Shown: positions 18,478 through 27,476 of the stretch, in pieces
How positions within the stretch are numbered: the stretch's first letter is position 1
How the letters are laid out: each line of letters opens with the position of its first letter
Assembly: GCA_028679185.1 (NCBI GenBank)
Contig: JAJRBZ010000040.1
Coordinates: 1-64,000, forward strand
Origin: Methanoregula sp.
GTDB lineage: Archaea; Halobacteriota; Methanomicrobia; Methanomicrobiales; Methanospirillaceae
Length of the DNA stretch: 64,000 nt
Reading direction: 5' to 3'
Made by a program: the position numbers and the translations under genes
The notes under the pieces: generated by a model
Database searches by the model: none
The model's input: only the letters and a program-made list of their open reading frames with translations
What the model was told of the DNA's origin: nothing

Positions 18478-19242
18478 TCAGTCATTTGACAGGTGTTCAA
18501 GCTGAAGTTGTTTGATGATAGTCTTACATTCGCCACGAATTTTATCAGTGATTGAATCTATATCCATTGTTTCAAAAGTGTTGATATCCGCATCAAAACT
18601 ATTGGAATCTGTATCTGTATGATATGTGTCCATATCCTCGGATTTCTTCTCCCCTTCCTGTCTTTTGGCATAAACCGGTAATTTTTGCGGGGCTGCTGCA
18701 GATTGCTTATACGTTGCTCTTCGGAACTGGATATCACTTATTATTTTTGGCAATTCCGAAGAATGTAACGTTTCTACAATACCAGACACATTAAATTCAT
18801 TTGTTTCCATGAGGACTGGTTTTGGGTGGTTTTTGGTCATCGCAGCCTGTACCCGTGTTGCAGGAGCTAAAGGAGCATTTTTTATTGATTGCAGTTGTGG
18901 TTCAGGTTTTGCAAGTGTTTTTTCTGTTCGTATTCCTTTTCCGATCCGGCATGTCTTGTTGAATTCAAGGGAAAGCTGAATCTGTGCATTATCAAGAGTG
19001 GACAGTGCAGCATCCGCATACTCACTGGTAATTTTCAGCAGTTCATCCCATGCAGCATCGCCAAGAGCGTACTGGTATTGTGCAAGGATACTTTTGCCGG
19101 AATTAAAAACAACAGTACAGTTTCCAGCTTTACAGGAGATCGTACATATCCCGGAATATTTCATGTCCTGGAGTTCTTCAAGAAGTACCCCAACCGTCTT
19201 ATGCCGTATGATATTTCGAAATGTACCCCTTGGGAGTTGCAT
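18478..19242 (-). CDS. PATAN/DUF2226-like regulatory protein
   Basis: This 254-residue protein starts MQLPRGTFRNIIRHKTVGVL, closely parallel to MRLPAGTVEGTFTNPQKEGL of the protein at 19849. The N-terminal 110 residues form a mixed alpha/beta domain (GICTISCKAGNCTVVFNSGKSILAQY) that I assign tentatively to the PATAN (DUF4388) or DUF2226 group. The rest is polar, low-complexity and probably disordered, ending in an acidic helix (MDIDSITDKIRGECKTIIKQLQLEHLSND). It is the first gene of the minus-strand operon with the membrane roadblock protein and MinD. It has no enzyme motif. An adaptor or sensor role is inference. Confidence 0.55.
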   Translation of the reverse strand: MQLPRGTFRNIIRHKTVGVLLEELQDMKYSGICTISCKAGNCTVVFNSGKSILAQYQYALGDAAWDELLKITSEYADAALSTLDNAQIQLSLEFNKTCRIGKGIRTEKTLAKPEPQLQSIKNAPLAPATRVQAAMTKNHPKPVLMETNEFNVSGIVETLHSSELPKIISDIQFRRATYKQSAAAPQKLPVYAKRQEGEKKSEDMDTYHTDTDSNSFDADINTFETMDIDSITDKIRGECKTIIKQLQLEHLSND

Positions 19243-19477
19243 TAAGATGTATTGTTATGGTTTCCTACATTATATTTACCTTTACTGGTTGGGCAATTGC
19301 GCACATTATGAAATTTTCAAGATATGAAGTTGCGATACTGCATCTTCCTTTAAGGGAAAGAAAAAACAGATGTAATAATTCGGATATTTTTCGAATTTAC
19401 GCATTTCCATCACAAATATAAGAGAAAGACCAACATTTTAATAGCAAAAAAAAAGAAAGAATCATTTATCTGGTGAT
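19243..19477. promoter_or_regulatory. Divergent promoter region between the two roadblock operons
   Basis: This 235-bp A/T-rich spacer separates the minus operon (PATAN-like, roadblock, minD) from the plus operon (roadblock, fusion, secretion genes). On the plus strand an A/T-rich stretch ACAAATATAAGAG near 19413 could serve as TATA element, with TGGTGAT just before the ATG at 19478. No gene or strong inverted repeat is visible. Co-regulation is inferred from layout only. Confidence 0.4.
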
Positions 19478-19831
19478 ATGGAAATGCTGAAGCCGTTATT
19501 GGAGGAATTTCTTAAAATCGAAGGGGTATCAGCTGCGGTAGTTATAGGAAGAGATGGATTTGTTATTGAAAGTGCAGTATCCGGAAAAGTTGATATTGAA
19601 GCATTGGGTGCAATGGCTTCAACCGGTCTTGGCACGTCTGAAGCGATGGGAAATACGCTGGGAAAAGGCGAACTATCTCAGATGATTGTCGAACTGGCGA
19701 AAGGACCTATCATTCTCTCGCCACTTTCCGTTGACGAACTGATTGCCATTGTTGCAGATACTACAGCCAACATTGGACGGGTCAGATATGAATTAAAGAA
19801 AAACAAGGAACGGCTTGTTGCAGCCCTCTGA
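19478..19831 (+). CDS. Roadblock/LC7-domain protein (MglB-like)
   Basis: The 117-residue protein is a single roadblock/LC7 domain: LEEFLKIEGVSAAVVIGRDGFVIES, then LGAMASTGLGTSEAMG and GPIILSPLSVDELIAIVAD. In bacteria MglB-type proteins of this size act as activators of the MglA GTPase at a cell pole. No Ras-like GTPase gene is found in this window. TGGTGAT precedes the ATG. The PATAN/roadblock fusion begins 18 nt downstream, so the two are co-transcribed. Confidence 0.88.
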   Translation: MEMLKPLLEEFLKIEGVSAAVVIGRDGFVIESAVSGKVDIEALGAMASTGLGTSEAMGNTLGKGELSQMIVELAKGPIILSPLSVDELIAIVADTTANIGRVRYELKKNKERLVAAL

Positions 19832-19848
19832 TTAAATGTATAATCCTT

Positions 19849-20595
19849 ATGAGATTACCTGCAGGAACTGTTGAGGGAACATTCACAAACCCTCAGAAAG
19901 AAGGTTTACTCCAGTATCTTATGAGTTTCCGTGGATTAGTCGAGATTGAAAGCCCTTCCGGTCATGGCTTCATTCTCGCTGACAGTGGAAAGATTGCCGG
20001 GGCATATTTTAATAACAATAACCAATTTTTTCGCGGGAACTCTGCACTTATACATATGCCGATAGATCCGACCGGCAGCTGGGAATCCCCGCAGACATTC
20101 AACGTGAGAAAATATACCGAACCGGAATACTCCCGTGCTGTTCAGATATCCCTTGAAGAAGGATTACTTACTAACGGGACTCAATCCCTCACGCTCACCA
20201 CAGGTTTACATCTGATGATTGATGAGGCGTCAGATTTACCTGAAAGGGAATTACCCGAGCTTCTCGATGAAACAAAATTACAAAAGATTAAAAGTCTTAC
20301 AGGAGTTATTGCAGTTGCTGCTTTTTTTGAAGGTTTTCCTCTTCAGTGGACAGGAGATGCGGATTTCGAGCATGTGGCTGCTTCTGCTGAAGATCTCATG
20401 CGTGCAGGGACTAAAATTGCCAAGGACCTGAAAATCGGCTCCCTTGACCAGTTGATCCTTGAAACTGATGAAAACAAATTCATTATTGCGCCGTGTGGAG
20501 ATCTTTTCCTGTGTGTCTTTACGACTGCGGAAGCACATCTTGGTCTTATCCGGGTCGTAATAAAAAATATCCAATCAGAGATTTCAGAGTTATAA
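19849..20595 (+). CDS. PATAN-like domain fused to a roadblock/LC7 domain
   Basis: The first ~110 residues of this 248-residue protein match the opening of the 18478-19242 protein (LP-GT motif, then GLVEIESPSGHGFILADSGKIAGAYF). The last ~100 residues (from LTGVIAVAAFFEGFPLQWTG through LGLIRVVIKNI) have the roadblock/LC7 pattern of strand, long helix, strand pair and strand. The fusion links the two protein types that occur separately in the divergent operon, which supports their working together. It has no membrane segment. The domain names are motif-level assignments. Confidence 0.65.
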   Translation: MRLPAGTVEGTFTNPQKEGLLQYLMSFRGLVEIESPSGHGFILADSGKIAGAYFNNNNQFFRGNSALIHMPIDPTGSWESPQTFNVRKYTEPEYSRAVQISLEEGLLTNGTQSLTLTTGLHLMIDEASDLPERELPELLDETKLQKIKSLTGVIAVAAFFEGFPLQWTGDADFEHVAASAEDLMRAGTKIAKDLKIGSLDQLILETDENKFIIAPCGDLFLCVFTTAEAHLGLIRVVIKNIQSEISEL

Positions 20596-20670
20596 ACTTG
20601 AGATTCAGCATTGGAGATTGATTTTATTAATAAAAATCGGATTTCTTGGCATTATTAAAATAGCAAGAGT

Positions 20671-20678
20671 ATAAATAT
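20671..20678 (+). promoter_or_regulatory. Probable TATA box of the secretion operon
   Basis: ATAAATAT sits about 55 bases before the ATPase start in a 130-bp A/T-rich gap, with A-rich sequence just upstream as expected for a BRE. This suggests a separate promoter for the ATPase and membrane genes besides the one driving the upstream roadblock genes. Confidence 0.45.
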
Positions 20679-20728
20679 AGTTTAAGTACAAAAAAATTAT
20701 TTAATATAGTTATAGCTCAAAGCGGGTG

Positions 20729-23095
20729 ATGTCTGGATTGAACAAAGATGATGATGAAGCACTGGATGATGTAAATTCACTTATCGGTCTGATTAAGGGT
20801 ACCAAAAAGAGTGAGGTGGCAAAAAAAGCAACAGAAACTGCAGATAACCAGAAAATCCCTTCCGCGGGGAATGAATCTCAATCGGGTATTGGGGATTTCG
20901 AGGCTCTAAGAAAAAAAATGGAAGTCTCAGACAATACGGATCCCCCCCTCTCCGTCCGGCAAACTGTATCCAGTCCGACAGCTGAGCCCGGGGATATTGA
21001 GTTTTCTGATGCAGCCACTCCATCCGACCTGCCCCAAAAAAAGCCCTATCATGAGATTGAAGTAAAAGATGTACGGGAGACGCTTGGTAAAATCCTTGCA
21101 AATTCGGGAAAAAACCAACCCCCGGTGTCCCAAGCAGGCCATGAAATACCTGAAAAGATACAAGAGATAGAGATTATCGATGAGGATCCCAAGGCTGGCG
21201 TCAGGGCAAAGTCCATAAAAAATGCAACTGTCTCCCCTCCGGCAGAAACTGAAATTGTGACTGATGCCGATAAAAAGATTATTAATGTTGACCAGATCTC
21301 CGATCTATCAGGTCTCATCCTTCCCAAAGGTGTATCCTTCAAAATAGACGAACTCAAACTGCACGGGCGTATCAGCGCGTTTGAAGGGACGGGGACCCTC
21401 CCTCCGGACTTCGATGAGATCTGGAAGAAAAATTTCTCCACTGCGGGTTTCAAGGATCTGGATATCGGGGCAGATATCGGACTGGAAAAGATAAAATCCA
21501 AGGCTGAACCTAAAAAATTCGGATTCACCTCACTTTTCAAAGCGATTCATACCACTATTGAAGAATATGATCCCAAACTACACGGTCCGCTGGTTGATAT
21601 CACTTTCAGGCCCCAGCCAGGAATTGAAGAAGTAGAGATCTATCCGGTTAACCCCCCGTACGCTTATATCCGGATTGTCTACGATCACGCCACTCACGAA
21701 TATACATATATTGTGCTTGAACCAATCATCACCGATCCAGAAAAAGAACTGTTAACAGAGTTGAAGGAACGCTTATTCGAAACACTCGATATCAATACAA
21801 AGGATATCTCAAAAGAGGAAGCAGGAATAAAGTTACGGGCTGCCGCTACCGATGTAATTCTTGATTTTGGTATCAAGCTCAATCCGGTGCAGCGGGAAAC
21901 AATCCTGTACAATATGCACAAGGAGTTCCTCGGAGACGGGCTTATCGATGCTATTATGCATGATAAATATATCGAGGATATTTCATGTGACGGTGTGCAC
22001 ACAGCACTCTTCGTATACCATTCAAATTACGAGTCAATGAAAACCACACTTTCATATACCAATGCTGAAGAGCTTGACTCATTTGTCACAAAACTTGCCC
22101 AGCGTTCCGGTAAATATATCTCAATTGCTCAACCGATTCTTGACTCAACCATGCAGGATGGATCGCGTATCCAGATGACGCTTGGCCAGGAAGTAACCGC
22201 TCACGGTTCCACATTTACTATCCGTAAATTCAAGGATGAACCAATTACACCCACCGATCTTATTGAATGGCGTACGTTCGCTCCGCTTTCAATAGCATAC
22301 ATCTGGCTCTGCGTCGAGAATGGTAAATCTGCAATATTTGCCGGTGGGACCGCATCGGGAAAGACTACAGCTCTCAATGCTATATCATTGTTTATTCCCC
22401 CGTTATCCAAAATTGTCTCCCTTGAAGATACCCGTGAATTAAAACTCCCCCATCCAAACTGGATCCCAAGTATTACCAGGGACTCGTTTGACACGTCCGG
22501 CAGAGGTGAGATTAACATGTATGAGCTTCTGCGGGCTGCGATGCGACAGCGTCCGGAATATATCATTGTGGGAGAGGTTCGTGGCAAGGAATGCCAGACC
22601 CTGTTCCAGGCAATGAGCACCGGTCACACTACCTACTCTACAACCCACGCAGATTCAGTAGCAAGTGTCGTCCACCGTATCGAAAACCCGCCCATGGATG
22701 TACCGCGGAACATGCTTTCCGCGCTTGATTTTATCTGTGTCCAGGTCCAGGGGCGTGTTGGTGGCAAACGCATCAGGAGGAACAAGCAGATAGTTGAGAT
22801 TCTGGATATTGATCCGAGAACCAATGAGCTGATCACCAACGAGGTCTTTAAGTGGCGGTCAGCGACAGATGAGATCACCTACTCAGGGAAGTCTTACCTG
22901 CTTGAAGAAATCATGGAGGCAAAGGGCTGGAGTGAGAACCGTATGCGCGAGGAACTGAAGCGCCGTCAGGAAGTACTTGAATGGATGCGCATCAAGAAGA
23001 TCCGGCATTATAAGGATGTAGCTAAGATTCTCATCTCATATCATCGCGATCCTGAATCCGTCATCGAAAAAGTGAGGAAGGACCTGTATGAATAG
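20729..23095 (+). CDS. Type II/IV secretion system ATPase (GspE/TadA/FlaI-like) with long N-terminal extension
   Basis: This 788-residue motor ATPase powers assembly of a type IV filament or secretion pseudopilus from the cytoplasmic face. Walker A FAGGTASGKTT lies at about 536-546, the Asp-box LEDTRELKLPH follows, and the Walker B region YIIVGEVRGKE lies near 611. A His-box is present in STGHTTYSTTHAD. The first ~200 residues are charged and low-complexity, probably disordered, and are not part of the usual ~520-residue ATPase. ATG 20729 is preferred over a GTG one codon earlier. The stop overlaps the next gene by 8 nt. Archaellum-specific genes are absent, so it is more likely a pilus or Tad-like motor. 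Confidence 0.93.
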   Translation: MSGLNKDDDEALDDVNSLIGLIKGTKKSEVAKKATETADNQKIPSAGNESQSGIGDFEALRKKMEVSDNTDPPLSVRQTVSSPTAEPGDIEFSDAATPSDLPQKKPYHEIEVKDVRETLGKILANSGKNQPPVSQAGHEIPEKIQEIEIIDEDPKAGVRAKSIKNATVSPPAETEIVTDADKKIINVDQISDLSGLILPKGVSFKIDELKLHGRISAFEGTGTLPPDFDEIWKKNFSTAGFKDLDIGADIGLEKIKSKAEPKKFGFTSLFKAIHTTIEEYDPKLHGPLVDITFRPQPGIEEVEIYPVNPPYAYIRIVYDHATHEYTYIVLEPIITDPEKELLTELKERLFETLDINTKDISKEEAGIKLRAAATDVILDFGIKLNPVQRETILYNMHKEFLGDGLIDAIMHDKYIEDISCDGVHTALFVYHSNYESMKTTLSYTNAEELDSFVTKLAQRSGKYISIAQPILDSTMQDGSRIQMTLGQEVTAHGSTFTIRKFKDEPITPTDLIEWRTFAPLSIAYIWLCVENGKSAIFAGGTASGKTTALNAISLFIPPLSKIVSLEDTRELKLPHPNWIPSITRDSFDTSGRGEINMYELLRAAMRQRPEYIIVGEVRGKECQTLFQAMSTGHTTYSTTHADSVASVVHRIENPPMDVPRNMLSALDFICVQVQGRVGGKRIRRNKQIVEILDIDPRTNELITNEVFKWRSATDEITYSGKSYLLEEIMEAKGWSENRMREELKRRQEVLEWMRIKKIRHYKDVAKILISYHRDPESVIEKVRKDLYE

Positions 23096-24011
23096 TTTTG
23101 AACGTTTCTGTTTCAACCTCCTCGGGAAACGGATGAAGGCAAAACGGGAAGACTATGCAGCACTGAGAAACGACCTGATATCAGCACGGTTCAAGACACC
23201 GTTCGAGGTCTATCTCTCAACGGCATACATCTCTGCAATTCTTGTGGGGCTGTCAGGAGCCGTAGTGCTGGGAGTCATCAGCTGGGTTTTGGAAATTCCC
23301 AACATGATCAAGTACAAAGGAGAAGTTCCGGAGTTTCTGGTTGGACTTTCAGCACATACACTTCTTATCGGGACAGTAATTATAACGATTTTTTCCCTTC
23401 TCGTATTTGGCGGACTCACCTATCTGGTATTCATACTGTACCCGGGACTGGAAGCAGGTAACCGGCGCAGGAACATTGACGCAAGCCTTCCATATGCGAT
23501 CAACTACATTACTTCAATGTCGACTGCCGGTATCACCCCGGCAGAAGTATTCCGGCTTCTGGGCAGCAGTTCTATTTATGGTCAGAGTGCTGTTGAGGCC
23601 CGGTATATTTCGCGGGAGATTGATATTTTCGGGAGAGACTTAATCGATTCCCTTCGCCTGGTTTCGTCAAGTACCCCAAGCAGACGCATGAAGGAATTTT
23701 TACAGGGAACCATAGCGAGTGTTGCGAGCGGGGGCAACATCACTGAATATTTCAGGACAAAAGCCGAGCAGTATGCACTGGAAAACCGGCAGACCCAGAA
23801 ATTATTCTTAGAGACGCTGGCACTTGTCTCTGAGTCATACGTAACTGCGATGGTTGCAGGCACGCTGTTTTTAATTATCCTCCAATCGATTATGTCCGTG
23901 CTCGCCGGAGACAACAGACCGATGTTTCTCTATGCAGTCATCTACGTGATGATTCCGTTGGGGAGTATAATGTTTGTCATAATGATCAGTTCCATGACAC
24001 CGGAGACCTGA
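23088..24011 (+). CDS. Type II secretion F / TadC-like membrane platform protein (first copy)
   Basis: The 307-residue protein carries the T2SSF domain (about 110-235, with SLPYAINYITSMSTAGITPAEVFRLLG) flanked by membrane helices at about 44-70, 92-120, 250-272 and 278-302. It forms part of the inner-membrane platform on which the ATPase works. Overlap with the ATPase gene by 8 nt and a one-base gap to the next platform gene indicate tight coupling. Length and single T2SSF domain match TadB/TadC halves rather than the two-domain GspF or longer FlaJ. Confidence 0.9.
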   Translation: MNSFERFCFNLLGKRMKAKREDYAALRNDLISARFKTPFEVYLSTAYISAILVGLSGAVVLGVISWVLEIPNMIKYKGEVPEFLVGLSAHTLLIGTVIITIFSLLVFGGLTYLVFILYPGLEAGNRRRNIDASLPYAINYITSMSTAGITPAEVFRLLGSSSIYGQSAVEARYISREIDIFGRDLIDSLRLVSSSTPSRRMKEFLQGTIASVASGGNITEYFRTKAEQYALENRQTQKLFLETLALVSESYVTAMVAGTLFLIILQSIMSVLAGDNRPMFLYAVIYVMIPLGSIMFVIMISSMTPET

Positions 24012-24012
24012 A

Positions 24013-25047
24013 ATGAGCTTCAAAGATCACTTCAAAAATATGATCAACCGTGGTGACAAAACACCACCTCCGCTCAAATCTGCCGAATTGAGCTCTGTAG
24101 AATCTGAAGTTGATGAGATCACCACGAGTCTTGAGCGTGAGCGACAGGCACAGCAAGGGATGGGAAAATTCTTAAAACACCCTCTTAAAGTTCTGACGGA
24201 AAAACCCGTCAACATCCTTATCCTCAGTTTACCTCTCGCTCTTATCGTGCTCATCGGCGGGTTTGTCATGATGGTGACATCAAACGGTATTCAGGTCCTT
24301 TTTACCTCAACTGTGATCGATGATTTTGTTATCTTTGCGATCCTGATTGCGGTTGTTCCCGTAGCGGTTCTTGATTTCAGTGAACAATGGCGTGTCAAGA
24401 ACCTGGAAAATTCCCTTCCGAATTTCTTCCGTGATCTTGCAGGTATGAATGATTCCGGCATGACGCTTCCGAACGCGGTTCATATTGTTGCCGGGGCCGA
24501 ATATTCGACCCTTACACCTCATATCAGAAAGCTCGATAACGATATGTCATGGGGTGCGGGATTTGTTGAAGCAATGTACCGTTTTGGCAAAGAGCTCGGT
24601 ACCCCCCTTGCAGACCGGAGTGTTGATCTCATCGCAAAAGCAAGCAAGGCCGGTGGAGATATCAGTGAAGTGCTCAGGGCGGCTGCGAAAGACACCTTTG
24701 AAGTTGTAAACCTCGCCCAGGAACGGAGCAATAATATGTTGATCTATGTTATTATCGTGCTCGTTTCGTTTGCCGTATTCCTGTTTGTTATTGCGATCCT
24801 GGTTTCAACATTCCTGACAACGATGGCGACAGCGGGCGCATCTGCAACATCTGCAGGTGCCAGGGGGTTCATGGGACAAATAGATCTTTTTCTATACAAA
24901 CGTCTGTTCTCCCATGCCGCAATGCTCCAGGGTATCTTCTCCGGACTTGTTGCAGGCCAGATGGGTGAGGGCCGGGTTCTTGCAGGTCTGAAATATTCTG
25001 CCATAATGCTGTTAATTGCCTGGATTACCTTCAGGTTCTTTATCTGA
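24013..25047 (+). CDS. Type II secretion F / TadC-like membrane platform protein (second copy)
   Basis: The 344-residue protein has a polar N-terminal ~60 residues and two membrane helices at about 72-92 and 102-122. A T2SSF domain follows (NSLPNFFRDLAGMNDSGMTLPNAVHI at about 135-160, then SKAGGDISEVLR), and C-terminal helices end ALLIAWITFRFFI-like. With the preceding gene it gives the pair of platform subunits typical of Tad-like and many archaeal type IV pilus systems. It is the last gene of the operon; a GC-rich hairpin lies 18 nt beyond the stop. Confidence 0.9.
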   Translation: MSFKDHFKNMINRGDKTPPPLKSAELSSVESEVDEITTSLERERQAQQGMGKFLKHPLKVLTEKPVNILILSLPLALIVLIGGFVMMVTSNGIQVLFTSTVIDDFVIFAILIAVVPVAVLDFSEQWRVKNLENSLPNFFRDLAGMNDSGMTLPNAVHIVAGAEYSTLTPHIRKLDNDMSWGAGFVEAMYRFGKELGTPLADRSVDLIAKASKAGGDISEVLRAAAKDTFEVVNLAQERSNNMLIYVIIVLVSFAVFLFVIAILVSTFLTTMATAGASATSAGARGFMGQIDLFLYKRLFSHAAMLQGIFSGLVAGQMGEGRVLAGLKYSAIMLLIAWITFRFFI

Positions 25048-25065
25048 TTTTTATTTTAATGTGAA

Positions 25066-25102
25066 GAGGAGGTATCTAGCCCCCTCCTCAATTTTTCTTC
25101 TT
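25066..25102 (+). terminator. Hairpin terminator of the secretion operon
   Basis: GAGGAGG at 25066-25072 pairs perfectly with CCTCCTC at 25083-25089 over a ten-base loop, and is followed by AATTTTTCTTCTTC. It is strong for an archaeal terminator and marks the operon end. Confidence 0.65.
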
Positions 25103-25162
25103 CGGCATGCTTTGGCGGCAGAAAAGGTAATAAAATCTAAAAAAATCCTTTATAAAAAAAGT

Positions 25163-25468
25163 TCAGGAAATATTTTCCGTGCTATAACCTTTCAGTGATA
25201 GCAGTTCTTTGACTCTGTCCCGGTGATTACCCTGTAACTCAATTGAGTTCCCTTTTACGGTACCCCCGCAGGCAAGTTTGCCTTTCATGTATTTTGAAAG
25301 ATCTTCAAGATCGATATCGGTTGGATCAAGTCCTTCAATAACGGTAACTTCTTTTCCGTATCGGCGTTTGTTTACTTTGACATTGATCCTTTGCTGTTCT
25401 TTTGCTACCTCTTCACAGATACATAGTTCTTTAGGTAGTCCACACGTCGGGCAAATCCCACCAATCAT
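25163..25468 (-). CDS. SUI1/eIF1 family translation initiation factor
   Basis: The 101-residue protein is an archaeal aIF1-type factor that scans for and proof-reads start-codon pairing on the small ribosomal subunit. An N-terminal zinc-binding segment [13 protein letters not shown] (about 6-18) precedes the SUI1 fold ([21 protein letters not shown], then [19 protein letters not shown]). It is a single gene between the secretion operon and cobQ, facing the operon terminator. Confidence 0.93.
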   Translation of the reverse strand: MIGGICPTCGLPKELCICEEVAKEQQRINVKVNKRRYGKEVTVIEGLDPTDIDLEDLSKYMKGKLACGGTVKGNSIELQGNHRDRVKELLSLKGYSTENIS

Positions 25469-25634
25469 TACATGTATTTTTACGGTTCTGGTTATTTATT
25501 ACTTGGCATTGACTGAAGGAATAATGGACGTTTTTTACCCAAAAAGGGGGATATTTGGGGAGACATTGCCTGATCCTGTAAAAAAGAAGAGATGCTGTTT
25601 TTTATGATCCGAAAATCCACAGATTAGTACTGGC

Positions 25635-27077
25635 ATGTCCCTGTTTGTTTTAGGTTCAGCATCCCATGTAGGAAAGAGTGTGACCGTTGCGGCACTATGT
25701 CGCTGCCTGGTCAGACGCGGGATCATGGTTGCACCCTTCAAATCCCAGAATATGAGCCTGAACTCTTATGTAACACCTGATGGAGGAGAGATCGGGATGG
25801 CTCAGGCGATGCAGGCTATAGCTGCAAAAGTGACGCCAAATTCTGACATGAATCCCATCCTTCTCAAACCGAAAGGTGATTGTATTTCGCAGGTTGTTCT
25901 TCACGGACATCCGTATAAGGATATACATATTGCAGAATATTACAGGGAAACACCGGAACTTTTAATAAAAGCGCTTGAATCGTTTGATCGGCTGGAAACA
26001 GCATACGGTCAGGTCGTAGTAGAGGGTGCAGGAGGTGCTGCAGAACTGAACCTTTACGACCGGGACATAGCAAATACCCAGCTTGCAAAAGCGCTTCGCA
26101 TACCCATCATTCTTGTTGCCGATATTGAACGCGGAGGAGTATTTGCACAAATCTATGGCACAATAAAGCTCCTGCCGGCTGATATACGACTTCTTGTGAA
26201 AGGGATCATTATTAACAAGTTCCGGGGAGACCCTGCAATTTTTGCGCCCGGGGTAAAGATACTTGAGGAACTTTGCGGAGTAAAAGTGATGGGAATAGTC
26301 CCGTATTTCAATATCCCTCTTCCCAGCGAGGATTCGCTTTCTCTGGGGGATAAAAAAACCAAAAACGCTGAGGTCAGGATTGGGGTATTAAGACTGCCCA
26401 AAATTTCCAATTTCACGGATTTTGAATTACTTGAACAGCATGCTGCCGTAGACTATGTTTCATGCGGTGCATCACTGGATGTATACGACTGCGTGATCAT
26501 ACCCGGAACCAAGAACACTATTGATGATCTCAATGTTATTGTCAAAACCGGCACAGATCGCGAAATTCATTTGGCCAGAAGCCGCGGTATACCGATAATT
26601 GGGATTTGCGGGGGGTACCAGATGCTCGGAAAATCACTTGTTGATTCCGGTTTTGAATCTGATGCCGGCACGTATAACGGTCTGGGATTGCTTGATTGCG
26701 TCACAAGGTTTGCATCGTATGAAAAAAATACGTTTCAGGTCAGGCGGAATGCCTGTTCGGTCCCTCCCATCCTTTCGGCAATGGGCGAGGTCACCGGCTA
26801 CGAGATTCACATGGGAGTTACTGATTCGGGCAGTAACCGAGAGGCCTTTGAGGGTGACGGCAGGGTTAATGCTGATGGTCTGGTCTTCGGTACCTACTTA
26901 CATGGACTGTTTTTAAATCCGTCGGCTGTAAATGCCCTGCTCTCTTACCTGTATGCAAAAAAGGGAATACCATTTATACCGATACCGGCAGATAGAACCG
27001 ATCCCTATGACGCGCTGGCAGATCTTTTTGAAGAATATGTTGATATGGACGCAGTAGTGGATCTGATGACTTGTTAA
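25635..27077 (+). CDS. cobQ: Cobyric acid synthase
   Basis: This enzyme (CbiP in the anaerobic pathway) amidates four carboxylates of adenosylcobyrinate diamide using glutamine and ATP, on the way to cobamides needed by methanogenesis methyltransferases. The 480-residue protein has an N-terminal dethiobiotin-synthetase-like ATPase domain (GSASHVGKS at about 7-15, then PFKSQNMSLNSY). A class I glutamine amidotransferase domain carries the nucleophile in GICGGYQML (about C325) and a catalytic His in YLHGLF (about H423). No other cobalamin genes are near, and no cobalamin riboswitch was seen upstream. Confidence 0.95.
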   Translation: MSLFVLGSASHVGKSVTVAALCRCLVRRGIMVAPFKSQNMSLNSYVTPDGGEIGMAQAMQAIAAKVTPNSDMNPILLKPKGDCISQVVLHGHPYKDIHIAEYYRETPELLIKALESFDRLETAYGQVVVEGAGGAAELNLYDRDIANTQLAKALRIPIILVADIERGGVFAQIYGTIKLLPADIRLLVKGIIINKFRGDPAIFAPGVKILEELCGVKVMGIVPYFNIPLPSEDSLSLGDKKTKNAEVRIGVLRLPKISNFTDFELLEQHAAVDYVSCGASLDVYDCVIIPGTKNTIDDLNVIVKTGTDREIHLARSRGIPIIGICGGYQMLGKSLVDSGFESDAGTYNGLGLLDCVTRFASYEKNTFQVRRNACSVPPILSAMGEVTGYEIHMGVTDSGSNREAFEGDGRVNADGLVFGTYLHGLFLNPSAVNALLSYLYAKKGIPFIPIPADRTDPYDALADLFEEYVDMDAVVDLMTC

Positions 27078-27103
27078 ACTGTTAAAATCTCCCCAATAAA
27101 AAA

Positions 27104-27370
27104 TCAACTGATAATACTTGTAATACTATGGAATCCCTCTCCCTGATGATCTGCGCATTTGACCGCTTCGGCCTGAGAAACGTTGACCCTCTCTGTTATC
27201 CGGCACTTTGTGCAGTAGGCAAGTGACGGGGACATTAAAAATCTCCCTTTCACTAAAAACTCACGGCAGTGAATGCAGAAACAGCAGTTTTCAACGGGCT
27301 CTTTTTTATCCTTTAAGCATTGCACGTTTCCTTTTTGCACCGGCAGAACCCGGTAATCCTCGTACGCCAT
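27104..27370 (-). CDS. Small zinc-ribbon-like hypothetical protein
   Basis: This frame gives 88 residues from ATG 27370 (MAYEDYRVLPVQKG). Two CxxC knuckles, FCIHC and YCTKC, are spaced about 25 residues apart, as in zinc ribbons. The frame extends upstream to 27442, but the extra part looks non-coding and runs towards the next gene's promoter. The family is not recognised. It converges on cobQ with a 26-nt gap. It could be a DNA- or RNA-binding accessory protein, but nothing beyond the cysteines supports that. Confidence 0.5.
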   Translation of the reverse strand: MAYEDYRVLPVQKGNVQCLKDKKEPVENCCFCIHCREFLVKGRFLMSPSLAYCTKCRITERVNVSQAEAVKCADHQGEGFHSITSIIS

Positions 27371-27476
27371 ATTCAATTGTATCCTGCACTGATCCAATGT
27401 ACTCCTGCACATAATAAAAGGGGTGACAGCACCCAAAAACACTATGATTAAAATGATCCAGCACGAAAACTAGTTT

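Noticed and set aside
20729-25047. Archaellum (flagellum) operon
   Set aside because: No archaellin, FlaF, FlaG or FlaH is next to the ATPase, and two single-domain TadC-like proteins replace the usual longer FlaJ.
25469-25634. Possible cobalamin riboswitch before cobQ
   Set aside because: No B12-box-like core is visible, and the gap is short and A/T-rich.
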